From Saccoglossus kowalevskii (lineage: Eukaryota; Hemichordata; Enteropneusta; Harrimaniidae): DNA of 57,184 nt. The translations under genes and the position numbers were made by a program. Positions 23,645 through 35,631 of this stretch are shown piece after piece. Positions within the stretch are counted from its first letter, which is position 1, and each line of letters begins with the position of its first letter. The notes under the pieces were generated by a model. It was given only the letters and a program-made list of their open reading frames with translations, made no database searches and was not told the origin of the DNA. The stretch is taken from assembly GCF_000003605.2 (NCBI RefSeq), contig NW_003114956.1, positions 11,264 to 68,447 on the forward strand, given 5' to 3'.

Positions 23645-26600
23645 ATTATATAAACTATAAGAGACAGATGGGGATGAAGAGAGAGACAGACATACAAATA
23701 TGTTTATTTATTTACTATTTACAACACATTCTACAAACTTCATGTGTTTTGTTCGAGACGCGCCAAATGGGGTGTTGCATCAGGTGAAACATCTACATGT
23801 ACACATGGAAGAGTGCCGTGATGATAATATATACATTGAGACAACACATGAATCGCAATCGAACTTACATATCAAAATAATAACACTCACAGCGACACCT
23901 CAGGTATGGGCAAGAGATGTACCACATACAGTTTAAAACAACAGCAAAAGATTCTACAAAAATACTTCCAATATTAATGTTTAATCCTTTTCTTGAACAG
24001 AGATATACTTACCTAGTACGAGTTAGTCTCGGTTGTAAGTGACTGACATCACTTCTGAACCTGGTAATCATACCCTGGGATCTGCTGCTACAAAACTTGA
24101 ATGATTTAGACAAGTCAAGGTTTACTAAACTATATGACAATTTGTAGAAAAAACACATCAATCATTTCTTTTCGAAGTGATAGTGGTAACAATTGACACC
24201 ATAAACTTAGTTGAACGTCTTTGCTTAGACACAGGATTTTTAAGGCTGGCAAAATGTCGATTCCATTTACTTTATTTTTGTCTGAAATACTGAGAACTTA
24301 CGTGAGTAATTGACACACTCGGTTTGTCAATAATATTATTTATATTTGGCATTATCAAAAAATGAAAAAAGGAGTCACTGAAAATATGTCGCTTTGTGGT
24401 CTTCTAAATATGAACATCTGAATTTTCCTTATTGAGCGCACAGGGTTATTAAGGGACTCATTTACACATTGTTTGTAAATAGTAGTTGTAAATGATATTT
24501 TTATGAGTTTGTTTTATTTCATTACGAAATTCCCTTTATTTGTCCAATTGCTTCTGAATTTGTTCGCATAGCTTTCTTTCTTAAAAGTTTAGAACCGCTC
24601 AAAATAAACAGGTATGATGTATTCACATGAGGAGCGCCACCAACATTCACTGTGTGTTTGTACTGTTCTGTTTGTCCTTTGTAATCTAATACATTTTATT
24701 TTTATTCTGTCATGTATCTTTCAATTACAATGCTGCAACAATTAAAGGAAATTTATTAAAAAAAGAAACACGATCGTCATAAATTACATGTACATACTGG
24801 TATTTACACTGCCATTTACGTCCGATGTTCCCAAATATTAGTTAACCCGATAGTATCAAATATTCTTATCCTATATTAAAATGATATGTACGCAATATTA
24901 TCTACACTATTAAAGTGTTACCATATATTTACCAGAACCATTATCTGGAATGTCAGACATACATAATGGACGCCACACACACATTTTCATTCGCGTTAAC
25001 AAACGCGTAACCATGGTAGTAAAACATACAGGAAATTCAAGCTATTTGGAACCAAATCTGGCACAAGACTAAAGTATTTACTAGTTATACTTTTAATGTA
25101 GTGGGAAGGCTATGATGGAATTTTAAATAAAGAATTATCTGTTATCTCATTTAAACCCATCACTTGCCATATGTTTTTAAAAGCAAAGAAGATCGAACAC
25201 ACATCGAAGATACTGCTCGTAACAATATAATTCCCAAACACAATTCTCATTACCCCAAAACGCGCCATGTCCTTGTGCATTGCTTTGTCTCAGGCTGGTT
25301 TCACCGAACTGCAAAACACGGTTGTCTCTGCGTCTCCATCCATGCTTACAAATGTACGTTGATAATAAACAAACATTCATTATAGTAGAATCCTGGTGAA
25401 ATTTATATTGTGTTTTACTTTTCTACCGTGATTCATCTAAGTTTGAGATATTATGTATTGAGATCATTGTCAATGACATAGCCCCATTCAGTATTAAGGA
25501 CTGTGTCAACTTAACAATGAAAGATCTGGGCAGATCATAATTAAATGTTGGGGGCAGTATTCAGCTACAGACTCTATGTATTCATTTTAGCATGCAGTTT
25601 GCAAGAAAGTCTAAAGGAGTTTAGTGCCATGGCATTAACAAGAACAAAAGTCCACAAGTGGTGATACAAGCATAGGAGCATTGTATTGTTATTACGTTAT
25701 GTATTGATTTTCACTATTTATTATTTGATATATATTAATTAACGTTTATTTGGTACAAACTAATTTCCTACTGTTACGATGCAAATAGACTTTTAACAAT
25801 TTTACATTTCTTGCTTTCGGGCGATATTGAAATAAACCCTGGCACAATCGGTGCTTCATGTTAGTTAATACTAAGTTTGAAATCAGTTACATCTTCAAGG
25901 AACAAACGATCTACAACCGATACTCATATTCAATGTAGAAATAGCATAAACTCAATCATAAGCAAAATTAATTGCTCTTCTCAGTTTTGGGTTAAGGATG
26001 TTGGCTAATTTGCTAATAATTAACATATAATTTGCATAATTTATTCATATCGTTAGTACCTTTTTTCTCTTATAGAAAACTGATTATATTAAATTAATAA
26101 ATCATAACAAAAATATTATTATACAGTACACATCCGCTATTTGTTATGCAAAAATAGTAGAAACTGAACGTTGAAAATATTTTTCATTATGTTTGTGAAT
26201 TTGACTCAAGATTCAAGCAATCACAGTACACAAATGAAGTGACGTCATTGCATTAACAAAAATGATTTGGAGTATAATAATATGTAAGATAGGATTAAGA
26301 CGTATGGATGTAATTTCAGTAGTGGGCAGTATCTACATCGAGTATGGTGCAATAAATTTTATAGGGAATTGTAAACGACATGTCGCATAAAAGATATGTT
26401 TTATGATAGATTCGCATTTTAACAAATTAGAAAAGTGACATATAAAGTTTGACAAAATTTGTTGAATGTTGACGACGATATATTGACGTATGTCAGTGAC
26501 GTCAGTCTCTGTTGCAAATAGATTATTTGGAAAAATTACTTAATTGTATTATTTTCTTGATATTCGTTTACATTATCCTACATGCAGAAGCAAACATAAT

Positions 26601-26819
26601 GTAATATATCAAATGAAAAACATTTTGAATATAGCATTTATACAATAGTACAACAACTTACATGTAGGACATACATTGCATCTTGGAAAAATTACATCTT
26701 AGAAAAGTACAATATTTAACTAACTGTTCATACACTATGTCAGACATTACACATGTGTAAATATACCTCTTTGCTATCAATATTTAAAATAATAGCAATA
26801 TTGGGAACAGCGGGTTTCC
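21871..26819. other. Single-copy AT-rich spacer between blocks
   Basis: No homology to blocks L or R noticed. Unassigned ORFs at 22,073-22,321, 22,722-23,003, 23,700-23,936 and 25,164-25,385 show no motif I recognise. CRE-like TGACGTCA sites are near 26,243 and 26,498. I see no exon of a known gene. Confidence 0.4.
23603..23643. repeat. (ATTT)n microsatellite
   Basis: About ten near-perfect ATTT units. Confidence 0.9.
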
Positions 26820-27750
26820 CGACGGTATTGACATTGCGTTAAAGGAGTTTCTTAGCCCAATCTTCCTGCCCCAATTTTCTGAGAATTTTGTCCAAAAAAT
26901 ATTCACCAATGGACAATCAACCATAAGATGTATTAATGTTTCATCCTCTCTCTGGCAAAATGTACATAGCTTGGTTTCACAAATTTCAGGTCTAATTTTG
27001 TAGTGAGAAGGTTATGATTAACCTTCCATTGGAACTCTCTCAATTTTGTATCTATTGTTAATTTAAATGGCAAACAATATTTATATTCCCATTCATATAT
27101 TGTCTCATTTAAAAAAATCAGCCAAAATACTTTCTGATTTAGAAGGGATGAAGCCCTGAGCAATGATACCCGGAATAACCTGTTTTGCAGTACATTGTTT
27201 TATATGGATATAACAGTCTGTGAATTTCACCCCAATCATCTGTTTCCCTTGGTTTGATATATCAAATTTTGACAAATTCACACCTTTTCTCTGCTCATTT
27301 GCAAGAGCTGAGATTATTCCTATACCATTTCAAGAACAAGTGTTCAGGCAATTTGCTCAATACTCCCTCTCTCCACTCTAAAAGTCTACCATTGTTTTTT
27401 TAAAAACATGACCAAGATATTTAATGCCAATTTCAGAGAACTCCTGAAAATAAAAACTATTCCCAGCAATAATTTTGTGCTTGTTGTTCCATACTATCTG
27501 ATTAAGAATATCATTTTCAGGGACGTGATCTTTTACTGATTGCCAGGACTTTAATAGACTACCATGGAAATTGTTAATTTTATTGCCATTTCAATTGTAT
27601 CGAAATTGCTATCCAGTAAATCTTCAATCTTGCCAAATGTGTCTATCTTGTTTTGCAGTAACCATTTTCAAGGGTGTTACACATTCTTGTCACAATAACG
27701 GCGCATCCAATTTATTCTCTGGAATTTATATATGGCAAAAATATCGGGTA
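26820..27750 (-). mobile_element. LINE ORF2 C-terminal relic (L1/Tx1-like style)
   Basis: Minus-strand frames, shifted several times, give the order of motifs seen downstream of the reverse transcriptase in L1/Tx1-like LINEs: KINNFHGSLLKSW, then IVWNNKHKIIAG, YFQEFSEIGIKYL, then KLREFQWKVNHNLL, then a zinc array CTFC-x8-His-x4-Cys (about 26,915-26,966) followed by PLVNIFW. The segment has stops and at least two frame changes. The 76-codon open piece at 26,933-27,163 is only part of it. No poly-A tail is obvious at the 3' side. It is a different lineage from the LINEs at 14.7 and 39.0 kb. Confidence 0.75.
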
Positions 27751-29345
27751 TATTTAAATTTGAAGATCTAACTGTTAATTTTTTTCAGAACATCCATCTG
27801 AGGTTCAGAGAGCTTCATCACATACAGAACTCTAGAGATTTCAAAACTTTAATTATTTGAACTCTACCCAGTAGAGTCAAATTTCTCACTTTCCAGAAAT
27901 TTAAATATTTTTGTTATTCTTTATGAATTACTCGAAAAGGCAATTTATCTCCACTATGCCGAACATGAATGCATTATTATTTCACAATAAACACAGTTTT
28001 ACAAACTTATATACATTGTATTTATTACAACAAATCTAGAATATCTAGAATTGCCAACCACAAATTTGCATATTTTGGATAGTTAATAATGAACTTATAT
28101 CAATTAATCGCTTGATTAAATGCTCAACACCTCAAAATACAACATGAAATTATAGGTCAGTGTAATATTTTAGTAAATATTATTATGTTAGTTCTGATTT
28201 TTTGTTTTCAAAATTGTTTTACTCTTATCTAAAGTTGCAAAAAAAATATTTTTATTATTGTCATATTTTAGTAAATGATAAATATGCTAAATTGAGGAAA
28301 CAATTGTTTAATTAAAGATTTTCTAAAGGAACTTGTAGCTGGAAAGTTGAAAGAAAAAGTAAATGTTCATAGAAAACCTATGGGAAAAGAAATAATATTG
28401 TTATGAACCTAGAGTATCTGAAGAATATCATGGTGATATTCACAAATCAGCCAAATGTGAAACACGAATAATGAAATGTATAATAATTAAATATAAATAT
28501 TAAGTATAATACGTATGTTCTTTCAAAGTCAATATAAGTGTGTTGGCCTTCGACATTTTATGATATACTATAGATTGATATTGCGTGGCTCACTTTTTAT
28601 TTCGGCCTTAATCGAAAACAAGTCACAATATTCAACACATAACAAAAATTAGGGTAGAAAAACCTACTCATAATTTTTGACAAAATTGGTCACAAATCAC
28701 ATGACAATGTTCATTAGTTTATTATGTAACACCATGAAGCTAATGTCTCATGGTACAATGAAATAGCATTATTTTGTGTGTTACGGTGACATTTTTTCAA
28801 AAAATATTGTTAAAGAAAAAATGCTTTCAGGACAACGAAAAGTACCCCATCATTTACAAAATATGATTTTTCTCACCAGTCTACAATTTGAGATATGGCA
28901 TAATATCGTTATAGTACTGCGAAATGTCTACTATCCACTATTATATTATACCAGTATATTGATGTTGTTAATCCATCGATTTGATTGGTCCAAACACAAA
29001 ATTTGCATATGCGATTCATGGTATATTGGCTGATAATACACAGTTACGCTAAACCATAGACCCTCTACAAGTGGCTAAACAAAGTGGCCCTGGGACATGA
29101 ATTGACTATAGGTTTAACGTGGAAATACATAAAATCGGTAGTATTTGATATTTAGGGAAATATATTGGTTGAATTGTGAAATAATAATTGAAAAATTACC
29201 GAATTAAAAACATCTGAAAAAATGATATAACCATAATATTGCCTTTTGTTAACGGTGGGATGCAATTTGTGAGCGTCGGTCGTGAGTGATTGTCGTTCGC
29301 CATTACCCTAAACGAACGCCATATTGCTGTGTTTGCGAGTAAAAC
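27751..29345. other. AT-rich spacer, nothing recognised
   Basis: Strongly AT-rich to about 29,220, then the base composition becomes more balanced just before the pseudogene at 29,346. No exon-like signal. Confidence 0.4.
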
Positions 29346-29990
29346 ATGTCTTATCGTCCGTGTTGTGACTTTGAAATGGATTGCAAACCTCCAGCAAAGA
29401 AAACATGATCTTTAAGTTTAAATTATGACCAACTAGATAAGATTGAGGAATGGAAGTGAAGGAAGAAAAAATTACAAAAAATACGAGGCACAGAAAAAAT
29501 GTATGCCACCAATAACAACTGGTGTCCCACATCGGCGTTCGAATTCCAGCTGACAAAATTGCACCCGGGTAATTGCCATCTGTTTCAAACACCGCGGTAT
29601 AATGCAGAATTCAACGACGATATATGGCATTGTAATTGTCCACTGGGGGTAAATACATTTCGATAATTTCGAAAGCTGCAGATTTGTGCCGAGTGTACAC
29701 CAACCACTGTATTAGAGCGACGGCGTGCAAAGTTTTTCATTCGACCGGAGTTGAGACAAGGCATATAATGTACGTGTCACAAAAACGATGCGGGCATCCA
29801 ATCTTACACCAACAAACTTACCTCAGAACAACGACAAAACTTGTCAGGCATACTGTCACAAAACCTTGGTTATACCAAAAATGTATCCATGTCAGATGTT
29901 GGGTCTGAGGTCGCCCTGCCGGTCACCGTACATGATACACCACCGCGTCCCACCATGTCTCAAACTTCGGTCGAACCACAGTCCCTCTGA
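29346..29990 (+). pseudogene. SWIM-like zinc-finger protein relic, 215 codons with four in-frame stops
   Basis: One plus-strand frame from an ATG (MSYRPCCDFEMDCKPPAKKT) to a triple stop TGA-TAA-TGA reads as protein-like all the way, with internal stops at codons 21 (TGA), 38 (TGA), 107 (TAA) and 141 (TAA) and no frameshift. Blocks in order: a charged helix (LDKIEEWK), a WCPTSAFEFQL stretch, the motif DDIWHCNCPLG at codons 92-102, then FFIRPELRQG at about codons 130-139, and a Ser/Thr/Pro-rich tail. DIWxCxCPxG is the first half of a SWIM zinc finger as I know it in a family common in invertebrate genomes, where a PEMRQ-type segment follows. The second half (Cys-x-His) is not clear. Too many stops for a working gene unless read-through occurs. 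Family assignment is my inference from memory of the motif. Confidence 0.55.
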
Positions 29991-31054
29991 TAATGATCCA
30001 AATTGTATACGACCCTATATTCCAATGGCGTTGACGTACTGTGAAATCCTTTATTTTAGCTGGAATTAATATGTTTTGTATGTAATTTATTTTCACTGAT
30101 TTCTGACAAGTTTAACGTAAAATGTAGGAAAAAGGTATATTCACTGGATTTTATTTTCACTGAAAGGTCATGAAGGTAATCTTTTGTCATGCTAATTTGT
30201 GTGTTTACGCTGTTGTATTATCTGTGGATATGTTTCGCTTTCGCGTATTGTAGTTGTGCATATATTATTTGTGTATATTTTTTGTGCATTCAGTGTACAA
30301 CTACATACTGTTTTTATAAATATTCATGTTCAAGGGCCATATTCACGATCTTATAATAGATTGCAAGTAGTTTTATCGAATTGTGAATATACTGCGGCTC
30401 GTGCATATATGTCGTGAATTGTGCAATATGTCGTGGTATACCCGCCTTCGGGGGGTATTGTTTGAAAACACAACCATCATTTTCTGGAAAATTTGACTGG
30501 TGATTCCCAACTTTTTTAAGTACAATGTATTGCAAAAAGAAATTCATTTTGAATAAATTCTGGGTATTTGCATTTATGAGTAGGCTTCTAGTTTTTTTTC
30601 TCATATAGTGAATGCTCAAATGCTATATTAATCCAACTCTGGAAGACATTTACTTACAGTATGATGAAGTATGTTATTGTTGTTGACCAAAACACTTTTG
30701 ATATTGGCGCAATAGAACTATTTACACCATAATGGTAATTTTACGATATTTTGGATGGTATCTAAGTGGATAGATTGTGAAATATTACCACAATAGATAA
30801 CATATATAATTAAAGAAATAATGACATATACTCGTGACTTTCTAGTATATAACAAAGTACTGTATTAAGCCAATTTCCTGATTACTAGTAATTATCAGAC
30901 ATTGTTACTAGTTACTATACTATTAATTTCATGTACGTGGAGGTGTACAGTTTTTGAATATTGAGAAAAAAACAGTAATAATTTAGTAATTGAAAAATAG
31001 AGATCAGATAATGATTTCAACTCATTGTAGCGAGTTTTATAAAAGTATACCAAA
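29991..31054. other. AT-rich spacer, nothing recognised
   Basis: No conserved frame. The ORFs at 30,199-30,417 and 30,314-30,619 are opposite-strand shadows of each other with no motif. Confidence 0.4.
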
Positions 31055-31159
31055 ATGGAACCGGCCGAGAAGTACGTACGGTCGCTACTCGACAGCCCTG
31101 TTGACACATTGAGTAAGGCCGCCGTCACCCATTGCATCTCAGCAATTGACGGACAGTAG
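31055..31159 (+). CDS. Short protein-like ORF, possible first exon or relic (34 codons)
   Basis: Reads MEPAEKYVRSLLDSP, then VDTLSKAAVTHCISAI and DGQ before TAG. Its balanced codon use stands out from the AT-rich surroundings, and a TTTATAAAAG box lies about 12-20 bp before the ATG. The stop is followed immediately by GTGTTA, so an intact ancestor could have continued into a spliced exon, but no donor exists before the TAG. No family recognised. It might equally be a chance frame or part of a transposon. Confidence 0.3.
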   Translation: MEPAEKYVRSLLDSPVDTLSKAAVTHCISAIDGQ

Positions 31160-31261
31160 GTGTTAAGTTGTCTCTTTAACGGTTAGTTAAAAACACAGGA
31201 GACCAAACATTAGCCTTTGTACTTCAAAACTGCTGTCAAAACACAATAGAAATTTTGGGAG

Positions 31262-31331
31262 CCATCCAAGTACCCGCGACTTAGCCGAATCGCGACTTAC
31301 CGAGGCGCGACTTGGCGAGGGGTCACTGTAA
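31262..31331 (-). mobile_element. Solo terminal repeat, pogo/Tigger-like
   Basis: The minus strand reads TACAGTGACCCCTCGCCAAG and continues with a roughly 15-bp repeat (CGCGACTTACCGAGG-type) three times. TA followed by CAGTGACCCC and tandem GCGACTTA units is the style of pogo/Tigger ends in the Tc1/mariner group. No matching second end was found in the preceding 2 kb. Confidence 0.5.
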
Positions 31332-31714
31332 TACATATTTAGTATATTGATATATATATTCACGTTCATACGTTTGTATTTTGCCAGTATTAATATACTG
31401 CATTATGCAAATAAGGTACGGAGTAAAATTGTAAATATTAATATGTTGTTGTTTTTTTGTTCAGCACAAAAAGAATAATCCTAAAATGTTGAGTCTGAGA
31501 AGCCCATAGACTAATTCCCCCGCCCCCGTGAACGTCCTTGTTTATATGGCACTCAGGTCTCACACAAGCGTGGCACGATGGCCTCCACTTCAAACATGGC
31601 GGTGTTGCTATGGTGCATTTCACTTATCATGTATACACACTATTTTGTGAAGAATGTCGTGATTAATTTTTCTATTACGTAATCAGTAATGCACTGATCC
31701 TTTATCAGGGTGTT

Positions 31715-31777
31715 CCATGGCAGTTCCGCAATGCACCATGGGAGTTCCACCGTGTACCATGAGAGAACCAGTAGGCA
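31715..31777. repeat. Three 21-bp tandem units
   Basis: Units start at 31,715, 31,736 and 31,757, each beginning CCATG and containing AGTTCC or AGAACC. Not found at the matching place in block L. Confidence 0.7.
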
Positions 31778-33092
31778 GTGCACGCATGACTCGTGGAGCC
31801 GGATTTTAGTTTCTTCACACGAAGTTCGGACATTGAAATGTAACTGCTTTGGGCTCTATAACAGAACACAACCTTAAAATGCGGGGAATTGTTTCAAACC
31901 AGGCACGTCCCATCAATATTCATGGAGTATCGAGTAACTGAGTATTATTCTCAGACGATGAACTCAGTATCATACTACCAATTTGTCTTTCATTGGCCGT
32001 AATTAAATCGCATGGTTCCTATTAGCCAGTGAGATTGTTCTCGTATCGATTGTAACGTCATCTGTATGTAGAGATTTGTTTTAAGAACTGATGACTTGTG
32101 GACCCGGGGCAACTGTCTATTAGGCACAACTACACTGTTTTCTGAAAATGTTGAGGAAGAAATGCCGATCAATCTGTGTCTTTCAATTTTGAAGAATTTG
32201 ATTATATAAATATGGCTTCGGTATATATAGAAATACGCCAACACGTTAAACTGAAGGCAGCCTTCCGCGTCCCAGTGACTTGTTTTGTTACTAGTCGCCC
32301 TCGGGGAGGCACACAGACACCTATGGTCGCTGTATTAAAAAAGTTACCACAACGTTGGCGGAAAACACAAAAATGATTCACTGTTCTCTATTGTTGATTT
32401 GTAGCCAAATTATTGAAACTAGCGTATCTTTACAAATAGGTCAGTAACCCCTTTTCAAAACTATTACACAATGTTATTTTCTCTCGAAAAATCTGATTTA
32501 ATGAGCTAGTTTTCTACACAATGTCGGTAATTTTCAAAGAGAAACTGTATTGCGCAACTTTAATATGTGAACAAACAAACAAACAAAGACAATTCTTAAT
32601 TCTAGTGTTATTTATTAAACTTGACAGTGCACAAAAAGCTTTGTTATATTGTAATTTGTAAATTTGAGAAAAATTGTCTTGTTATTTCAGTTTTTAGAAG
32701 TAAGACTTGATTTGAACTTCGAATTATATGCCATGAATATAACACATTCGTATGAAAATGAACGAAAAATGCTATCTGTGTTTCAGTGTCACGTTGTACT
32801 TATGTCCGAGCTACTCCCAAATTTGTTCGTTCTTGTTCGTAGTCTAGCATTTTATCTCTCGAACATATAGTGACGTAATCAAACAGACTATGACGTGAGC
32901 AACACTAAACTCAGAAGTGATCTATCCCAGTATCTCTGTAGACATCTTAACATGGATGTTTAAAGTATGTATGTTTGACAGAAAGACACGTCAATAAAAT
33001 ACTGTACTCAGTTTCAATGGACAGAGATACTCAAGCGACGATCGCTCATTTGCATACGCGTTTTACAAGAACAGCTTGCTATAAAAAATATA

Positions 33093-33098
33093 TTTATT
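33093..33098 (-). promoter_or_regulatory. Polyadenylation signal of globin B
   Basis: Canonical AATAAA on the minus strand, about 56 nt after the stop codon. Paired with TATAAA at 5,585-5,590 in globin A. Confidence 0.6.
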
Positions 33099-33153
33099 AT
33101 CCGTATATTAAAATCGCCCGATCGGCGCTAAATGACAACTGGTGTTGTTATTT

Positions 33154-35301
33154 TCAACCTTGCAGAGCTTTGACAATGTGGGATTTCATGAGGTCCCATC
33201 CCTTTGCCCAAGCGTCCTTGGCAGCAGGAGTGAAAGCACCACCTGCTTTTTCTTGAAGCGTCCACAACAGTACTGGACCCATGGCCTGATGAAAAAGCAA
33301 AGCAAAGAAGGAATGTTTATATATATTAGTGATTTAGTTTGTCTAAACACGCCCACGACAGCAGCGACATATGATTATGAATTTAAGTTAAAGCGGGGCA
33401 GTCGTCACCTGCGCATGCGTCAGATGGCCATAACGTGTAATTGTTCACAAACAAGCGTCTACCCATGAGCCTTTACATTTTTAGCGTGTGTTGTTATCGT
33501 CGCTTGGCATTGTGTCAACACAGGTGGCGCTATTCAGCACAGACCTGTGTCTTATGACGCAAAACTAGCCTCTGAAGGCTAAATATCAATCATCCACCAT
33601 TTTAGTCAGCGTTTCTTCCGCGGAACTATATACAAGTATTTGTTTCTTGTTTTGAACACATTCTCTCCTTATTTTTAGCAAGATTGAATATTTAATGAGT
33701 TGATCAATTAAAATAACGCACAACACTCATCAGCATGTCTTATCCTATTAACATTAAAATGCATGTAAATTGCGAGGTCAAAGGTCTATTGTTTCTCAAT
33801 ATTGCATTGACAAGCAGATCGCCGCAAACCAATCAAATAGCGCCACCTGTGTTGGCACAATGTGGAAATAGTTCCGACCACTTTTCCCAGAGTTCCACGC
33901 GCGGTATGTGTCAGATCGGTTGGTTTGCGGCGATCTGCGTGTCAATGCGTCGCTTGGAACTCAATTCCCGCGCGTGCGCAGGTGACGCCCCTCTCGCTTT
34001 AATAATTACTATAACGTATGAATAGACCATAGACGGAAATGGCCACTGAAATCTCATAGAGAGCAGAAGAACCACGAGACTTGTTCTTGCCCCCAATTAG
34101 TGATCCATTTTATTCTGCCCACGCATCCACTGTCCCAAATTCCATGATTACATAAAAGTCAGGTGAACTATTTCAGGGACTCGGACAAATGTGGAGAACG
34201 GACAGCGTTATTTCGTATGGTATAGGCTGACATACATAACATGTGACAGTATAAGAAAGAGATTTGTTATCAGGATTCACTTATGTAAGGTCATTTCCTA
34301 GTTGAACGTAAAACTTACATCGAAGTTCGCCGGTGTGACTTTAAGGGCAATATGAGAAGTGCCAAGTGCTGTTAACTGTTTCACCAATGCTGGAGCATCT
34401 CCCAAACTGCCGACCCATGAATTGACTGTATCCATCACCTTCACACCGTGGTCAGCCAGGGCTGGCGTTTTCTCGATGGCAGCAAGACCAGACACACCAT
34501 CCAGATAACGGAACTGCGATTGGAATCCAGGGTTCTCTGAGAAGAGTCTTTTCCAATGGGAAAAAAACAATACTGCAATAATTTGTATAATAATAGTTTA
34601 TCTAATATTATACAGTAAATAGCCACCAAATATGGTAATATTTACCCAGTATGGTGATGATTACCATAACAAGTAATATATAACATACATGGTAAATTAT
34701 ACTTACCATATAGCATGGCAATTATCATATTACATAACTCAATTACATAGTACGTAACAAAATAGTAACAAACCACCTGACGGTTGAAATTGCACCGCTG
34801 TCCTATAAGACCACTGCGGTGGGAAGTCAAATAATGCACACTCATAATACAAAACGCAGTTAAGCCACACACAAAAAGTAGTTTGGTTCTGGCTGTCAAG
34901 AACATGCCACCGGAACTTAATCAAACAAATTGTTCACAAAAGTTATGTTCTCAAATTTAAAACATATTGAAAACAGCTGATAGTTTTCAAAAATATCATT
35001 TGTTACCAAAAATTGACACAAATGTTTACTAAAAATAAAATAAAAATGAACAAATCTGATATAGGTCCAACCAAGGTTCAACATATCAAAGTAATCCGGC
35101 CAGTAGTTTTCAAGAAGAAGTCAAAAATGCGATTGTTGACGGGCGGCGGATGGACGATATATGACGGACGTATTACTTCATAAATAATATATATGGTAAC
35201 AATTACCTTACAAATAAAGCAATCCCACTTTCTTTCTTGTTAGCGTATACAGGAGCCCATGAGTCTTTCACAAGTTTGATTTCGCCTGCTGAGAGAGACA
35301 T
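33154..35301 (-). CDS. Globin B, three coding exons (paralogue of globin A)
   Basis: 151-residue globin with exons 35,301-35,207, 34,547-34,319 and 33,285-33,154, identical in exon lengths and intron phases to globin A. Introns are 659 and 1,033 bp, against 280 and 575 bp in A. Trp15, Phe44 (CD1), His65 (E7) and His97 (F8) are all present. By eye there are about 17 amino-acid changes: seven in exon 1 (A2S, T12K, T16A, A17P, A24E, N25S, V27I), nine in exon 2, five of them clustered between residues 83 and 89 in the EF corner, and one in exon 3 (M52T of the final 44-codon segment region, TGG-ATG to TGG-ACG). The acceptor before the start is AG at 35,318-35,317. It looks intact and expressible. 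Likely a second subunit or isoform with the same oxygen-binding role. Confidence 0.93.
33388..34002. mobile_element. TTAAAGCG-type MITE in globin B intron 2, carrying a nested insertion
   Basis: Ends read TTAAAGCGGGGCAGTCGTC (left) and, inward from the right, TTAAAGCGAGAGGGGCGTC. Both continue CACCTGCGCA. The element at 50,104-50,267 is the same 164-bp MITE without the insertion and in the opposite orientation, which defines the empty site. It is absent from globin A intron 2, so it postdates the duplication. Confidence 0.75.
33508..33947. mobile_element. 440-bp fold-back element nested inside the intron-2 MITE
   Basis: Flanked by direct repeats CGTCGCTTGG (33,498-33,507 and 33,948-33,957); the uninserted relative at 50.1 kb has a single ATCGTTTGG there. 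The left end CATTGTGTCAACACAGG pairs with 33,846-33,862, and the right end CTGCGTGTCAATG pairs with 33,804-33,817. So 33,804-33,862 is a compact inverted version of both ends joined together. An AT-rich non-coding interior of about 270 bp fills the left part. Confidence 0.6.
34630..35190. repeat. Globin B intron 1: palindrome array and inserted sequence
   Basis: 34,630-34,740 contains the same TATGGTAA / TTACCATA half-sites as globin A intron 1. About 34,740-35,185 has no match in A and accounts for the longer intron. Its right part (TCCGGCCAGTAGTTTTCAAG near 35,096 and GACGGGCGGCGGATGGACGA near 35,138) looks like a dispersed repeat end. Confidence 0.55.
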
Positions 35302-35631
35302 CTTGGTTGATGGGAACTGCATTCAAATAAAGAAAAAAAAAAACAATGTTTATGCACATTATTATGCACAATTCCCGGCATGCAACACTGTTCAAACACA
35401 CAATACAACTGTTCTATTCTCTGTCGTAGTTCATTTTCGTTCGCCATTTTATATTGTATAGAGCATATCACGAAATAGTCGATGTTTACAACGATGCTAC
35501 AGCCAAATTGGCAACAATGCGCCGTTTGGAGAGGGATTTGGTTTATTTTAAAAGACGATGACTACAAACCCAAACTTAGTTAAATATTTGAGCAGCATGG
35601 CTCACATTTATCTCCGTCCATGCCGTAAATG

